DNA of 64,000 nucleotides from SOJA01 sp964598485 (GTDB lineage: Archaea; Thermoproteota; Bathyarchaeia; Bathyarchaeales; Bathycorpusculaceae), in contig CAZRCD010000011.1 of the NCBI GenBank assembly GCA_964598485.1, positions 4,331 through 68,330 of the forward strand. The letters run 5' to 3'. Shown here piece after piece: positions 29,249 to 37,069 of the stretch. Position 1 is the first letter of the stretch. The number at the start of each line of letters is the position of its first letter. The notes beneath the pieces are model-generated. The model ran no database searches. It was not told the DNA's origin and worked only from the letters and a program-made list of their open reading frames with translations. Both the position numbers and the translations under genes were made by a program.

Positions 29249-30460
29249 ATGCGAGTTTATTTTTCTCCATGCGGCATAGGCCTCGGACATGTTGGAAGAT
29301 GCATTCCAATCGCCAGAAGACTTGGAGAGAAAAACGTTGAAGTGATGTTCTCTACCTACAAAGAAGGAATACGTTACGTTGAAAGAGAGAAGCTTACGCT
29401 AGTTAAAGCTCCGCCAATCGGTTTTCAAGTCAAACCAGACGGAACAATAGATTTCAGACAAACAGCCGTCAATCCAGGTCCATTTTTCGCATCCTTCACC
29501 TTTATGAAGCAAGTCAACGCTGAAATAGAAGCCATCGAAAGCTTCAAACCAGACGTAGTCGTTTCAGACTCCCGCGCCTCACCTCTATTGGCAGCAAAAA
29601 TCTTGGGAATCCCCAGAATATGCATCTTAAATCAGTTTCAGGTGATAATTCCACGGAAAAAACATTTTTTGCGTTTAGCAAGATTCGCAGATTCCATGAC
29701 GCTCGCAATAATCGGAAAGATGTGGACAAGCGGAAACGTGGTGTTAATACCAGATTTTCCTCAACCGTACACGATAAGCACTGGCAACCTAAACGTTCCA
29801 AAATCCTACAGAAAAAAAGTAAGGTTGATAGGGCCAATTTTACCAAAACATCCAAACGAACTGCCAACTCAGAAAGAACTCCGCAAAAAACTAAAGTTGT
29901 CTTCGGACAAACCAGTTATCTTCGCGCCTATAAGCGGTCCTATTAGGGAGAGAGCCTTCTTAACAGGAATGTTAAGGAGAATCTTGCTCGAGTTTCCAGA
30001 CGATTTCGATGTCGTTTTGTCGCTTGGCTACCCAAATGCTGACACTAAACCCATATCGCACGGTAATTTGAGAATTTACAATTGGATTCCAAACCGTTTT
30101 GAATACTTGAAAGCTTGTGATTTGGTTATAAGTCGTGCTGGACATGGAACCCTAACGCAGTGCATGTGCTACGGAAAACCCATGATTCTAGTGCCAACAC
30201 CTAGCCATACAGAGCAACTCAACAACGCAAAACAAGCTAAAGAATTAGGCGTCGCAAAGATAATTGAACAGGAAGAATTAAACAAACAAAAACTATTGGA
30301 AAGTGTCCACCAAATCTTGGAAAGCGAAATTCCCGAAAAGCTCAAACAAGTCCAAAAAGAAGTTAGGCAATACAACGGCTTAGAAAACGCCGTAAGAGCA
30401 ATAATTGAAACAGCAGAAAAGCCTTCAAATATTAAAATAAAAGCGAACATTTTAAGTTAG
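29249..30460 (+). CDS. Glycosyltransferase, MurG/MJ1255-like (GT-B fold)
   Basis: A 403-residue GT-B enzyme. The N-terminal domain opens with FSPCGIGLGHVGRCIPIARRL, the glycine-rich loop of the MJ1255 group. DVVVSDSRASPLLAAKILG closes the first half. The C-terminal nucleotide-sugar site includes FAPISGPIRERAF and AGHGTLTQCMCYGKPMILVPTP, the latter resembling the UDP-GlcNAc site of MurG. It probably transfers a sugar to a lipid or surface acceptor in the cytosol or at the membrane face. Four bases after the AMMECR1 gene and 19 before nadC, so all three are likely one transcript. Confidence 0.85.
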   Translation: MRVYFSPCGIGLGHVGRCIPIARRLGEKNVEVMFSTYKEGIRYVEREKLTLVKAPPIGFQVKPDGTIDFRQTAVNPGPFFASFTFMKQVNAEIEAIESFKPDVVVSDSRASPLLAAKILGIPRICILNQFQVIIPRKKHFLRLARFADSMTLAIIGKMWTSGNVVLIPDFPQPYTISTGNLNVPKSYRKKVRLIGPILPKHPNELPTQKELRKKLKLSSDKPVIFAPISGPIRERAFLTGMLRRILLEFPDDFDVVLSLGYPNADTKPISHGNLRIYNWIPNRFEYLKACDLVISRAGHGTLTQCMCYGKPMILVPTPSHTEQLNNAKQAKELGVAKIIEQEELNKQKLLESVHQILESEIPEKLKQVQKEVRQYNGLENAVRAIIETAEKPSNIKIKANILS

Positions 30461-30479
30461 ACAACCGTAAGGTGAAAGT

Positions 30480-31349
30480 ATGTTCTTACCACGAAAGATT
30501 CTGGAAGAAAAACTCCGAAACATTTTAGCCGAAGACATTGGACAAGGCGACATAACCACAGCATTAATTGTTCCCGCAGATAGCACTGCAGAAGCAGAGA
30601 TAATATCAAAGGAGACAGGAGTCATAGCTGGAATGGAAGAAGCCGAAATATTAGTGGAAAGCCTAGGACTCAAAGCCAAAATTTTGGTTCCAGACGGAGA
30701 AAAAATCAAAGCGAAAAGCGTTTTGATGAAAATCTCTGGAGACACTCGAACAATGCTTTCGGTTGAACGTACACTTCTAAATATCATCTCCCGCATGAGC
30801 GGCATAGCAACAACCACAAGAAAGCTAATAGGGAAAATTCAGAAAGCCAAACTTAAAACTAGAGTTGCATGCACACGAAAAGTAGCGCCGGGTCTCCTCT
30901 ATTTTGACAAAAAAGCTGTTTTAGTAGGCGGCGGCGACACGCATAGACTTCATTTAGATGACATGATTTTGATAAAGGACAACCACATCGCAGTTGCTGG
31001 GAGCATTGGAAAAGCGATAGAAAAAGTAAGGAAAGATACTTCATTCAGCAAAAAAATCGAGGTTGAAGTAACAAAAGTTAAAGACGTTTTAGTTGCGGCA
31101 AGAGCTAGAGCAGACATAATCATGCTGGACAATTTTTCCCCGGAACAAACAGAAAAGGCTGTTAAACTACTGAAAAAAGAACGGTTTTTTGGAAGGGTTT
31201 TGCTTGAGGCAAGCGGCGGAATCACTGCAGAGAACATTCTTGCCTATGCGTCAAAGGGAGTTGACATAGTAAGCCTAGGCGAAATAACACACAGCACGAA
31301 AGCGCTAGATGTAAGCCTAGAAATCACAAAAATCAACTGGAAAGGTTAG
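30480..31349 (+). CDS. nadC: Nicotinate-nucleotide pyrophosphorylase (carboxylating)
   Basis: A 289-residue quinolinate phosphoribosyltransferase. It converts quinolinate and PRPP to nicotinate mononucleotide, CO2 and pyrophosphate. Recognised by EDIGQGDITTALIVP near the start, LLNIISRMSGIATTT, the substrate-binding TRKVAPGLLYFDKKAVLVGGG and HRLHLDDMILIKDNH. EVEV and MLDNFSPE give the acidic metal-site residues and LEASGGI the phosphate loop. Length is normal. With nadM and pncC it shows both de novo and recycling branches of NAD synthesis. NadA and NadB are not in view. Confidence 0.95.
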   Translation: MFLPRKILEEKLRNILAEDIGQGDITTALIVPADSTAEAEIISKETGVIAGMEEAEILVESLGLKAKILVPDGEKIKAKSVLMKISGDTRTMLSVERTLLNIISRMSGIATTTRKLIGKIQKAKLKTRVACTRKVAPGLLYFDKKAVLVGGGDTHRLHLDDMILIKDNHIAVAGSIGKAIEKVRKDTSFSKKIEVEVTKVKDVLVAARARADIIMLDNFSPEQTEKAVKLLKKERFFGRVLLEASGGITAENILAYASKGVDIVSLGEITHSTKALDVSLEITKINWKG

Positions 31350-31357
31350 ACGAAAAA

Positions 31358-31900
31358 TCACTCAAAACCACCGAAATATGAAATTATAGCCATCTCCACG
31401 ATTGCAGCTATTAGTAGCATTACTGCACATATCGAGATCAGTACGCAAGTGTTTACAAGTTCCTTTTTACCCTTATGTTGTATTATACGCCAAGTTAACC
31501 AGACGCTTTGAGCAAAAGCGATTGAATACGCCAGAAACTCCAGCCATGTAAATGGAAATGCAAAAAGAAAAGCGAAAACTAGGAGGGAGGGCAAACCTTC
31601 AGCTACGCTCGCTGCCGCAATTACAATGCCTGTATTATGCAGCACGTATGATCCAAAAATGGGTCCTGCAATAGGCACAAACATTACTAAGCATATCATG
31701 AAGTTGTTTCCAAAAATCAGCTGTGCATTTACGTTTTCCTGAATTTCTTCAAGTTCTTTTTCTATCTCACTTGCTTCTTCATGGCTAAGCGGGGTTAAAA
31801 CACCCGCAACTGTTATGATTATGGATAAGAGGAAAAACGCTGCAATTGTTAGGATTCCTTTGATTTTTGTGGGAGCATTTCTCCAAAAGTTATATGCCAA
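31358..31900 (-). CDS. SpoIIM/DUF95-like integral membrane protein
   Basis: A 180-residue protein with about five hydrophobic helices: LTIAAFFLLSIIITVAGVL, then an acidic loop EEASEIEKELEEIQENV, then FMICLVMFVPIAGPIFGSY, PSLLVFAFLFAFPFTWLEFL and a C-terminal ISICAVMLLIAAIVEMAI. The layout and the ITFxNNxx-like IFGNNFMI and LEFLAYSIA motifs resemble the stage II sporulation protein M family. In archaea these are membrane proteins of unknown role, possibly in membrane shape or transport. Convergent with nadC; downstream of the DUF4152 gene on the same strand, 15 bases apart. Confidence 0.65.
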   Translation of the reverse strand: MAYNFWRNAPTKIKGILTIAAFFLLSIIITVAGVLTPLSHEEASEIEKELEEIQENVNAQLIFGNNFMICLVMFVPIAGPIFGSYVLHNTGIVIAAASVAEGLPSLLVFAFLFAFPFTWLEFLAYSIAFAQSVWLTWRIIQHKGKKELVNTCVLISICAVMLLIAAIVEMAIISYFGGFE

Positions 31901-31915
31901 CCATAGGACCTCTTT

Positions 31916-32614
31916 TTAGTTCCGTGATCTTGGAGTTATTTTTAAGGCTCGGAAGCCTCTTGCAACTGGATTTAGCATTTCCGTGATATTAACTTTTTTC
32001 AAGATTTCTTTTTTGTCTTCTGCATAACCCCTGATGTCGTGCTCCGCCGCTATAAGCGAGTGAAGATATATTCTTTTTTCAGCTGGTCTAGGTTGACATT
32101 TTAAGGGCAAACCAAGCAGAACTGTTTGGTTCTCTTTCAGGGCTTTATCACACGTATATAGTATCGCATGCGCTCCCGCTGTTAATTCTGCAATCCTCAC
32201 CGGAACACTTTCTTTGCCAATGGCTAAAACTTCAACTCCATATCTTTGCCTAACTTCACCAGCAATCTTCCGAAGCCTAGGCAAAATTTTTAGAAGATGA
32301 CGCCTTCCTTTGCTTGAAACTCTTATGTTAGAGAACTGAATTGGAGACAACTGCTCAAGCGGACGAGCACCCAAAGACATGTCGAGATGAACAACATCCG
32401 CTTTTACTTTTCCAAGAAGTTCTCTACAAAGCTCTGCTTCATGCACTATGACTTCATACCCTTTTGTTGCATCTGCAAAAATGGGTTCAGCAAAACAAGC
32501 GCTGAACTCTCTGTAAGGCGAGTTGACCAATACCGCTGCAGCTGCAACAATCGACTGGGGCTCAAATTTTTGGTCTAGTATGGCGGCGGATGAATCTGCT
32601 GCGATAACTTTCAA
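31916..32614 (-). CDS. DUF4152 family archaeal protein
   Basis: A 232-residue soluble protein matching DUF4152 in pattern. It starts KVIAADSSAAILDQKFEPQSIVAAAAVLV, split at the acidic D that looks like an RNase H-type first strand. KADVVHLDMSLGARPLEQLSP and EVLAIGKESVPVRIAELTAGAHAI follow. Alternating strands with conserved Asp and Glu suggest a nuclease-like or ATPase-like fold, but activity is unknown. The TTG at 32614 is preferred over an ATG 36 bases upstream because AAGGTGA lies 5 bases before it and the family start matches. Follows rlmE on the same strand. Confidence 0.75.
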   Translation of the reverse strand: MKVIAADSSAAILDQKFEPQSIVAAAAVLVNSPYREFSACFAEPIFADATKGYEVIVHEAELCRELLGKVKADVVHLDMSLGARPLEQLSPIQFSNIRVSSKGRRHLLKILPRLRKIAGEVRQRYGVEVLAIGKESVPVRIAELTAGAHAILYTCDKALKENQTVLLGLPLKCQPRPAEKRIYLHSLIAAEHDIRGYAEDKKEILKKVNITEMLNPVARGFRALKITPRSRN

Positions 32615-32667
32615 ACAGTTCACCTTATCTTGTCTATTAGGGAACAACATAATTTATCTTTGCTGCT

Positions 32668-33285
32668 TCAGCACGCTGTTTGTATTAAATGCACTCCTAA
32701 AATGAATAATTCTGAGCTTTTAGGTCGGCTTGCCTTCGGTTTCACTATTCTGACAATCTCAAAATGTTGCTTCAATTCTTTAATAAAATCGTTAAGCATG
32801 TCTCCTTCGAAAACTTTTACGAAAAAATTTCCGGAAGCCTTGAGTGTTTTTAACGCTATTTTTAGTGCTTGTTGGGCTAGGTCTATTTGGCGGGCATGGT
32901 CCACCTCCCATATTCCAGATATGTTTGGCGAGGCATCCGAAATTACAGCGTCAGCCTTTCTTGGAAGGAACTCCAATATTTGCTCAAGTGTCTCTTCTTC
33001 TGTTATATCACCTATCATCGTTCGAACATTAAGCTGTGAGAAAGGTTCAATAGATTTTAGGTCAACACCTAAAACAAAACCTTTGGTTCCCACAATTTTT
33101 CTTGCTGCTTGAACCCAACCGCCTGGTGCCGCACCCAAATCAACAACGACGTTACCGTTTTCTATAAAATGATACTTTTTCACGGCTTGAAACAGTTTGT
33201 AGGCTGCCCTAGAACGATATTTCTCTTCTTTCGCCTTTTTGTAGTAATGATCTCTTTTCCGCTCTCGTACCCATGCTTTGGGCAA
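32668..33285 (-). CDS. rlmE: rRNA 2'-O-methyltransferase RlmE/FtsJ
   Basis: A 205-residue FtsJ-type methyltransferase that methylates the ribose of a 23S rRNA uridine. SAM motif I is VVVDLGAAPGGWVQAARK. The catalytic K-D-K-E set is consistent with KLFQAVKKY (K), ISDASPNISG (D), GNFFVKVFEGD (K) and KPKASRPKSSELF (E). The N-terminus RERKRDHYYKKAKEEKYRSRAAYKL is the usual RNA-binding lead. It is 2 bases from the TFE-beta stop and upstream of DUF4152, so the three form a leftward cluster. Confidence 0.93.
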   Translation of the reverse strand: MPKAWVRERKRDHYYKKAKEEKYRSRAAYKLFQAVKKYHFIENGNVVVDLGAAPGGWVQAARKIVGTKGFVLGVDLKSIEPFSQLNVRTMIGDITEEETLEQILEFLPRKADAVISDASPNISGIWEVDHARQIDLAQQALKIALKTLKASGNFFVKVFEGDMLNDFIKELKQHFEIVRIVKPKASRPKSSELFILGVHLIQTAC

Positions 33286-33287
33286 AA

Positions 33288-33671
33288 CTAGCTGTCACCT
33301 AATTCACTGGATTCATTTTCGGTTAGAAATAAAAGCCATTCTGTCAGTTTTTCGCAGTTTTGCGGTGAAATATTGCTTGCCGAGCCGCATCTTGAGCTTT
33401 CCGGGCACATTAAACATGGGCAGTCTGATATAGAATCTATTGATGCTGGGAGCCTTTCGGGATAAAGCCTATAGGTCCATCTTCCGTTGCAGAGTTCCTT
33501 TTCTCTGCGAATCAGTCCCTTGCCCTCCAGCTTTAGAGCTATTCTTGAGCCTTCTCTACTGCTCCCCCCCAGTTTTCGCCATAGCTCCGACTGCAACACA
33601 CCTTGACAACCGTTGTTTATTATGAATTGCAAGGCTTTTTGTTCAAATTCAGTGCGTTTCGGCATTTCCAT
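33288..33671 (-). CDS. TFE-beta/RPC39-like transcription factor with winged helix and iron-sulfur motif
   Basis: A 127-residue protein. Residues ~10-75 form a winged helix (ALQFIINNGCQGVLQSELWRKLGG, then SREGSRIALKLEGKGLIRREK). The C-terminal ~45 residues carry CPCLMCPESSRC, then ISPQNCEKLTEWLLFL. That last segment closely resembles the RPC39/TFE-beta cluster domain, which holds a cubane 4Fe-4S cluster. TFE-beta pairs with TFE-alpha to help open promoters for RNA polymerase. An open frame extends 40 codons upstream but lacks family sequence; ATG 33671 or 33665 is the likely start. Divergent from kae1. The call is from motif recall, not a search. Confidence 0.75.
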   Translation of the reverse strand: MEMPKRTEFEQKALQFIINNGCQGVLQSELWRKLGGSSREGSRIALKLEGKGLIRREKELCNGRWTYRLYPERLPASIDSISDCPCLMCPESSRCGSASNISPQNCEKLTEWLLFLTENESSELGDS

Positions 33672-33742
33672 CAGTTCCAAGCTTTGCACGTTAATATATG
33701 TGTGCTTACGAATAAAAATGTGTATGTTGAAGGGCAGCAAAA

Positions 33743-34765
33743 ATGAAGCGAAAAAAAACCAGCGAATCCTACTGTCTAGGAATCGAATCAACAGCGGATG
33801 ACTTTAGCGTCGGAATATCAACATTCAACGGAAAAATATTGGCAAACACTATAAGCGCCTACATTCCGCCAGAAGGAGGAATACATCCACGAGAGGCAGC
33901 GAGACACCACGCAAAAGTGGCAAATAAAGTCCTAGAAGAAGCCTTCCAAAAAGCAGGAATAAAACCAAGGAATTCGTCTATCATAGCATTCTCTCAAGGT
34001 CCAGGTCTCGGTCCATGCCTCCGCACAGGCGCAACTGTGGCGAGAGCCCTAGCTTCTTACTTGGACATCCCCCTCGTGGGGGTTAACCACTGTGTTGCGC
34101 ACATAGAAATAGGAAAACTTAAAACAGGGGCTGAGGACCCGGTTACGCTCTATGTTTCTGGGGGAAACACCATAGTTTCAGCGTTTGATTCTGGTCGCTA
34201 CAGGGTTTTCGGCGAGACTTTAGATGTTGCCCTTGGAAACTGTTTAGATGTTTTTGCGAGAGAAGCTGGACTGCATCAAAGGGTCGGTGAGCCTTTTGGG
34301 GCTGTTGTTGAGAAACTTGCTGCCAATGGAAAGAAGTTGATCCATCTGCCTTACACGGTTAAGGGTATGGACATGTCCTTCAGCGGATTATTGACTGCCG
34401 TTATTAACTTACTTAAAAAGGGAGAGTACAAGCTTGAGGACTTATGCTACAGTCTTCAAGAAACAGTGTTCTCCATGGTTACTGAGGTGACTGAACGGGC
34501 TTTGGCACACACAGAGAAAAAGGAAGTGTTGTTGACTGGTGGAGTGGCAGCCAACAAAAGACTGCAGTCAATGATTAAGGCTATAGCTGAAGAGCACGAC
34601 GCTGAGTTTTCTGTTATGCCAAAGGAATTTGCAGTTGATAACGGAGCCATGATTGCGTGGACAGGCGTATTAGCCTACAAGCAGGGTGTTGTTACACCGA
34701 TTGAGGAAAGCTTTGTAAAGTTGAGGTGGCGGCTTGATGAGGTTGAAGTCCCTTGGGTGAAATGA
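33743..34765 (+). CDS. kae1: tRNA N6-adenosine threonylcarbamoyltransferase, KEOPS subunit Kae1
   Basis: A 340-residue ASKHA-fold enzyme that installs threonylcarbamoyl on A37 of ANN-decoding tRNAs. Metal ligands are in VGVNHCVAHIEIG (HxxxH). Phosphate and nucleotide segments are YCLGIESTADDFSVGI, FSQGPGLGPCLRTGA, VSGGNTIVSAF, GNCLDVFAREAG and LTGGVAANKRLQ, and the final Asp lies in AVDNGAMIAWTG. Length matches stand-alone archaeal Kae1, not the Kae1-Bud32 fusion of methanogens. Bud32 starts inside its stop codon (ATGA), so they are co-translated. Confidence 0.96.
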   Translation: MKRKKTSESYCLGIESTADDFSVGISTFNGKILANTISAYIPPEGGIHPREAARHHAKVANKVLEEAFQKAGIKPRNSSIIAFSQGPGLGPCLRTGATVARALASYLDIPLVGVNHCVAHIEIGKLKTGAEDPVTLYVSGGNTIVSAFDSGRYRVFGETLDVALGNCLDVFAREAGLHQRVGEPFGAVVEKLAANGKKLIHLPYTVKGMDMSFSGLLTAVINLLKKGEYKLEDLCYSLQETVFSMVTEVTERALAHTEKKEVLLTGGVAANKRLQSMIKAIAEEHDAEFSVMPKEFAVDNGAMIAWTGVLAYKQGVVTPIEESFVKLRWRLDEVEVPWVK

Positions 34766-35415
34766 AACAGCCACTTTTAGTTAAGAAGGGCGCAGAAGCT
34801 AGTTTGTATCTTGCAGATTGGCACGGTAGAAAGGTGATTATGAAAAAGCGTTTGCCAAAGAAATATCGGTTGTCAGAACTGGATGAACAGATTAAAACCT
34901 ATAGAACAATTCATGAACCGCAATTAATTCATAAAGCCAAGAAAACTGGAGTACCCACACCCACAATATTTCTGGTTGACGTTAAAAACGCCACAATCAT
35001 AATGGAGTTCATAGAAGGGAAACAAGTAAAACAGTTGTTGAGCGAAGTTTCCAAAAGCGAAAGGCAGCACTTATGCTTTAAAATTGGAGAATTAATAAGT
35101 AGGCTTCATAAAAACGGAATAATTCACGGCGATTTAACAACATCAAACATGATTCTCAACTCTGAAGGAAAAATTTTCTTCGTGGATTTCGGACTCGGCG
35201 AAAAATCAAAAGAACTGGAAGCCAGAGGAGTTGATTTGCACCTCATGAAAAGGGCTCTACAAAGCACACATTTCCGATTCGCAAAAGAATGCTTTAACTC
35301 TGTGGTTGAGGGCTATTCCAAGGTGTTGGGCTCTGAAACTGCGAAAAACGTTTTAGATAAAATTAAGCAGATAGAGAAGAGGGGACGTTACATTGCTGAA
35401 AGAAAAGGTGACTGA
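34762..35415 (+). CDS. bud32: KEOPS subunit Bud32, atypical protein kinase/ATPase
   Basis: A 217-residue piD261-type kinase. ATP-site features are KKGAEASLYLADWHGRKVIMKKRLPKKYR (Gly-rich loop replacement and catalytic Lys), IMEFIEGKQVK (hinge), HGDLTTSNMIL (catalytic loop) and FVDFGLGEKSKE (DFG). In KEOPS it acts as a P-loop-like ATPase that supports Kae1. The ATG at 34762 overlaps the kae1 stop (ATGA); a TTG nine bases earlier is also possible. Three bases separate it from the VOC gene. Confidence 0.94.
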   Translation: MKQPLLVKKGAEASLYLADWHGRKVIMKKRLPKKYRLSELDEQIKTYRTIHEPQLIHKAKKTGVPTPTIFLVDVKNATIIMEFIEGKQVKQLLSEVSKSERQHLCFKIGELISRLHKNGIIHGDLTTSNMILNSEGKIFFVDFGLGEKSKELEARGVDLHLMKRALQSTHFRFAKECFNSVVEGYSKVLGSETAKNVLDKIKQIEKRGRYIAERKGD

Positions 35416-35418
35416 TAA

Positions 35419-35820
35419 ATGATAAAAACTGTTTGGAGCATAACTTTTCATGTTTCAAATCTAGAAAAAGCGGCAAAATTCTATGAAGAAACATTGGGCC
35501 TAGAAAAGAAGTATGAATACTCAAGTTACGTTGGCTTTGAATGTGGTGGAGTGGAAATCGGATTAACGCCAAAACTTAAAGAAGGACAAAAAGTAAGTAC
35601 AGCGTCGCCTTCCGTGGAGTTTCTTGTAGATGACGCGGAAAAAGTCTACAGGGAACTGAAGAATAAAGGGGCAAAGTTCATCAAAGAACTGCACGAAGAA
35701 CCTTGGGGCGGAAAACAAGCAACCTTCACAGACCCAGACGGCAACATCCTAGAAATAACAAAGATAAACTGGAAAAAGTACTTCACCGTATCAGCTGAAG
35801 GCGCTGACAGAAAGTCGTGA
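35419..35820 (+). CDS. VOC/glyoxalase superfamily protein
   Basis: A 133-residue single-chain vicinal-oxygen-chelate protein with two beta-alpha-beta-beta-beta units. Typical words are ITFHVSNLEKAAKFYEETLG, YVGFECGGVEIGL, VEFLVDDAEKVYRELKNKGAKF and FTDPDGNILEITKI. Possible metal ligands are H at FHVSN, E near VEIGL and E in ILEI. Members include glyoxalase I, dioxygenases and resistance proteins, so the substrate is open. It is inserted between bud32 and the XTP diphosphatase gene, 3 and 6 bases away, in an otherwise information-processing operon. Confidence 0.88.
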   Translation: MIKTVWSITFHVSNLEKAAKFYEETLGLEKKYEYSSYVGFECGGVEIGLTPKLKEGQKVSTASPSVEFLVDDAEKVYRELKNKGAKFIKELHEEPWGGKQATFTDPDGNILEITKINWKKYFTVSAEGADRKS

Positions 35821-35826
35821 GGCAAA

Positions 35827-36450
35827 ATGAATTTACAACTAAAAGCAAAAGCCATATTTTTCGCAACAGACAACATCCACAAATTTGACGAAGCCCGCAA
35901 AGTCTTGGCTGAGTACAAGATAGCAGTAGGCATGCTTAGAGCCAAAGCCTTAGAGATCCAAAGCGACAACCTAGAAGAAATCGCAAAAACAAGTGTTGTG
36001 GACGCATTTAAGCGATGCAATCTGCCCTTAATAGTGGAAGACGCAGGATTATTCATAGACGCGTTAAACGGATTCCCGGGACCATACTCTGCTTACGCTT
36101 ATAAAACCATAGGCAACAAGGGACTACTGAAACTTATGGAAAACACTGAAAACAGAAAGGCTAGATTCCATTCAGTAATAGCATACTATTCAGCAGAGTT
36201 AAAGTCGCCAATATGCTTCAAAGGAGAAGCCCTCGGGGAAATAATAAAAGAGGAAAGAAGAGGAACCCGTGAATCAGCGTTTGGTTTTGACCCCATATTC
36301 AAACCAGCAAACAGCCAAAAAACATTTGCTGAAATGACCAGCATGGAGAAAAACAAGCATTCCCATAGGGCTAAAGCCATGAGAACATTTGCCGAATGGT
36401 ACAAGAAATCTCCGTGGCAAAAACCACAAGGTGATTATTCTAATCAATAA
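35827..36450 (+). CDS. XTP/dITP diphosphatase (RdgB/HAM1 family)
   Basis: A 207-residue house-cleaning pyrophosphatase that hydrolyses XTP, ITP and dITP to monophosphates. Family sequence: IFFATDNIHKFDEARKVL, EIQSDNLEEIAKTSVVDAF, LIVEDAGLFIDALNGFPGPYSAYAYKTIG split across residues ~68-98, ESAFGFDPIFKP and SHRAKAM near the end. The archaeal enzymes are usually ~185 residues; here there is a short basic C-terminal extension ending GDYSNQ. Position after kae1-bud32 and before rps15 is a widespread archaeal arrangement. Confidence 0.94.
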   Translation: MNLQLKAKAIFFATDNIHKFDEARKVLAEYKIAVGMLRAKALEIQSDNLEEIAKTSVVDAFKRCNLPLIVEDAGLFIDALNGFPGPYSAYAYKTIGNKGLLKLMENTENRKARFHSVIAYYSAELKSPICFKGEALGEIIKEERRGTRESAFGFDPIFKPANSQKTFAEMTSMEKNKHSHRAKAMRTFAEWYKKSPWQKPQGDYSNQ

Positions 36451-36501
36451 TTTTAAATATCCGTCTTCACTCGCTCATACAGAGTTCAAAAGGGACAAGC
36501 A
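36451..36501 (+). promoter_or_regulatory. Probable internal promoter of rps15
   Basis: TTTTAAATAT at about 36451-36460 is TATA-like and lies 42 bases before the ATG at 36502, so rps15 may be transcribed independently of the kae1 operon as well as with it. Confidence 0.35.
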
Positions 36502-36942
36502 ATGCCAAAGAAGAAAAAAGGAAGATCCCATTCAACAAGACCAGCCAGCAAACGCCCTCCAAGCTGGTGCAAATACCAGCCAGAAGAAGTAGAAGCCCTA
36601 GTCATTAAACTCGCAAAAGACGGACATCCTCCAAGCCGTATAGGAACAATCCTAAGAGACCAATATGCAATTCCACTCGTTAAGCCGTTTACTGGAAAAG
36701 CAATAACGCAAATACTTAAGGAGGCAGAGCTTGCACCATCAATACCCGAAGACCTCGGAGATTTGCTGAAAAAGGCTGCAAGCCTCACCCCACACATAGA
36801 AAAAAACAAAAGAGACATTCACAACAAAAGATCCCTCCAAGTTGTCGAAGCAAAAATCCACAAGCTCTCAAGATATTACAAACGCAAAGGCATTTTGCCG
36901 CCTAATTGGAAGTACCAAGCGAAAACAGCTATCATAGTCTAG
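36502..36942 (+). CDS. rps15: 30S ribosomal protein S15
   Basis: A 146-residue archaeal/eukaryal-type S15 (eukaryotic uS15/S13). The long N-terminal part KKKKGRSHSTRPASKRPPSW, WCKYQPEEVEALVIKLAKDG and PSRIGTILRDQYAIPLVK is specific to archaea and eukaryotes. The C-terminal RNA-binding domain has DIHNKRSLQVVEAKIHKLSRYYKRKGILP. It binds helices of 16S rRNA in the central domain. Flanked by the XTP diphosphatase and RecJ-like genes, as in many archaea. Confidence 0.97.
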   Translation: MPKKKKGRSHSTRPASKRPPSWCKYQPEEVEALVIKLAKDGHPPSRIGTILRDQYAIPLVKPFTGKAITQILKEAELAPSIPEDLGDLLKKAASLTPHIEKNKRDIHNKRSLQVVEAKIHKLSRYYKRKGILPPNWKYQAKTAIIV

Positions 36943-37069
36943 TAAGCTGCATGATAGGTTTCAATGTTGAAAAACTTAGCGGGGTTTATCGTTTTTTGTT
37001 TGCGCGCAAAAATCAGAGCGTACAGTCATTCTTAAATAAAACAGACTCTCTAGCCTAATCGTGGTGTCT

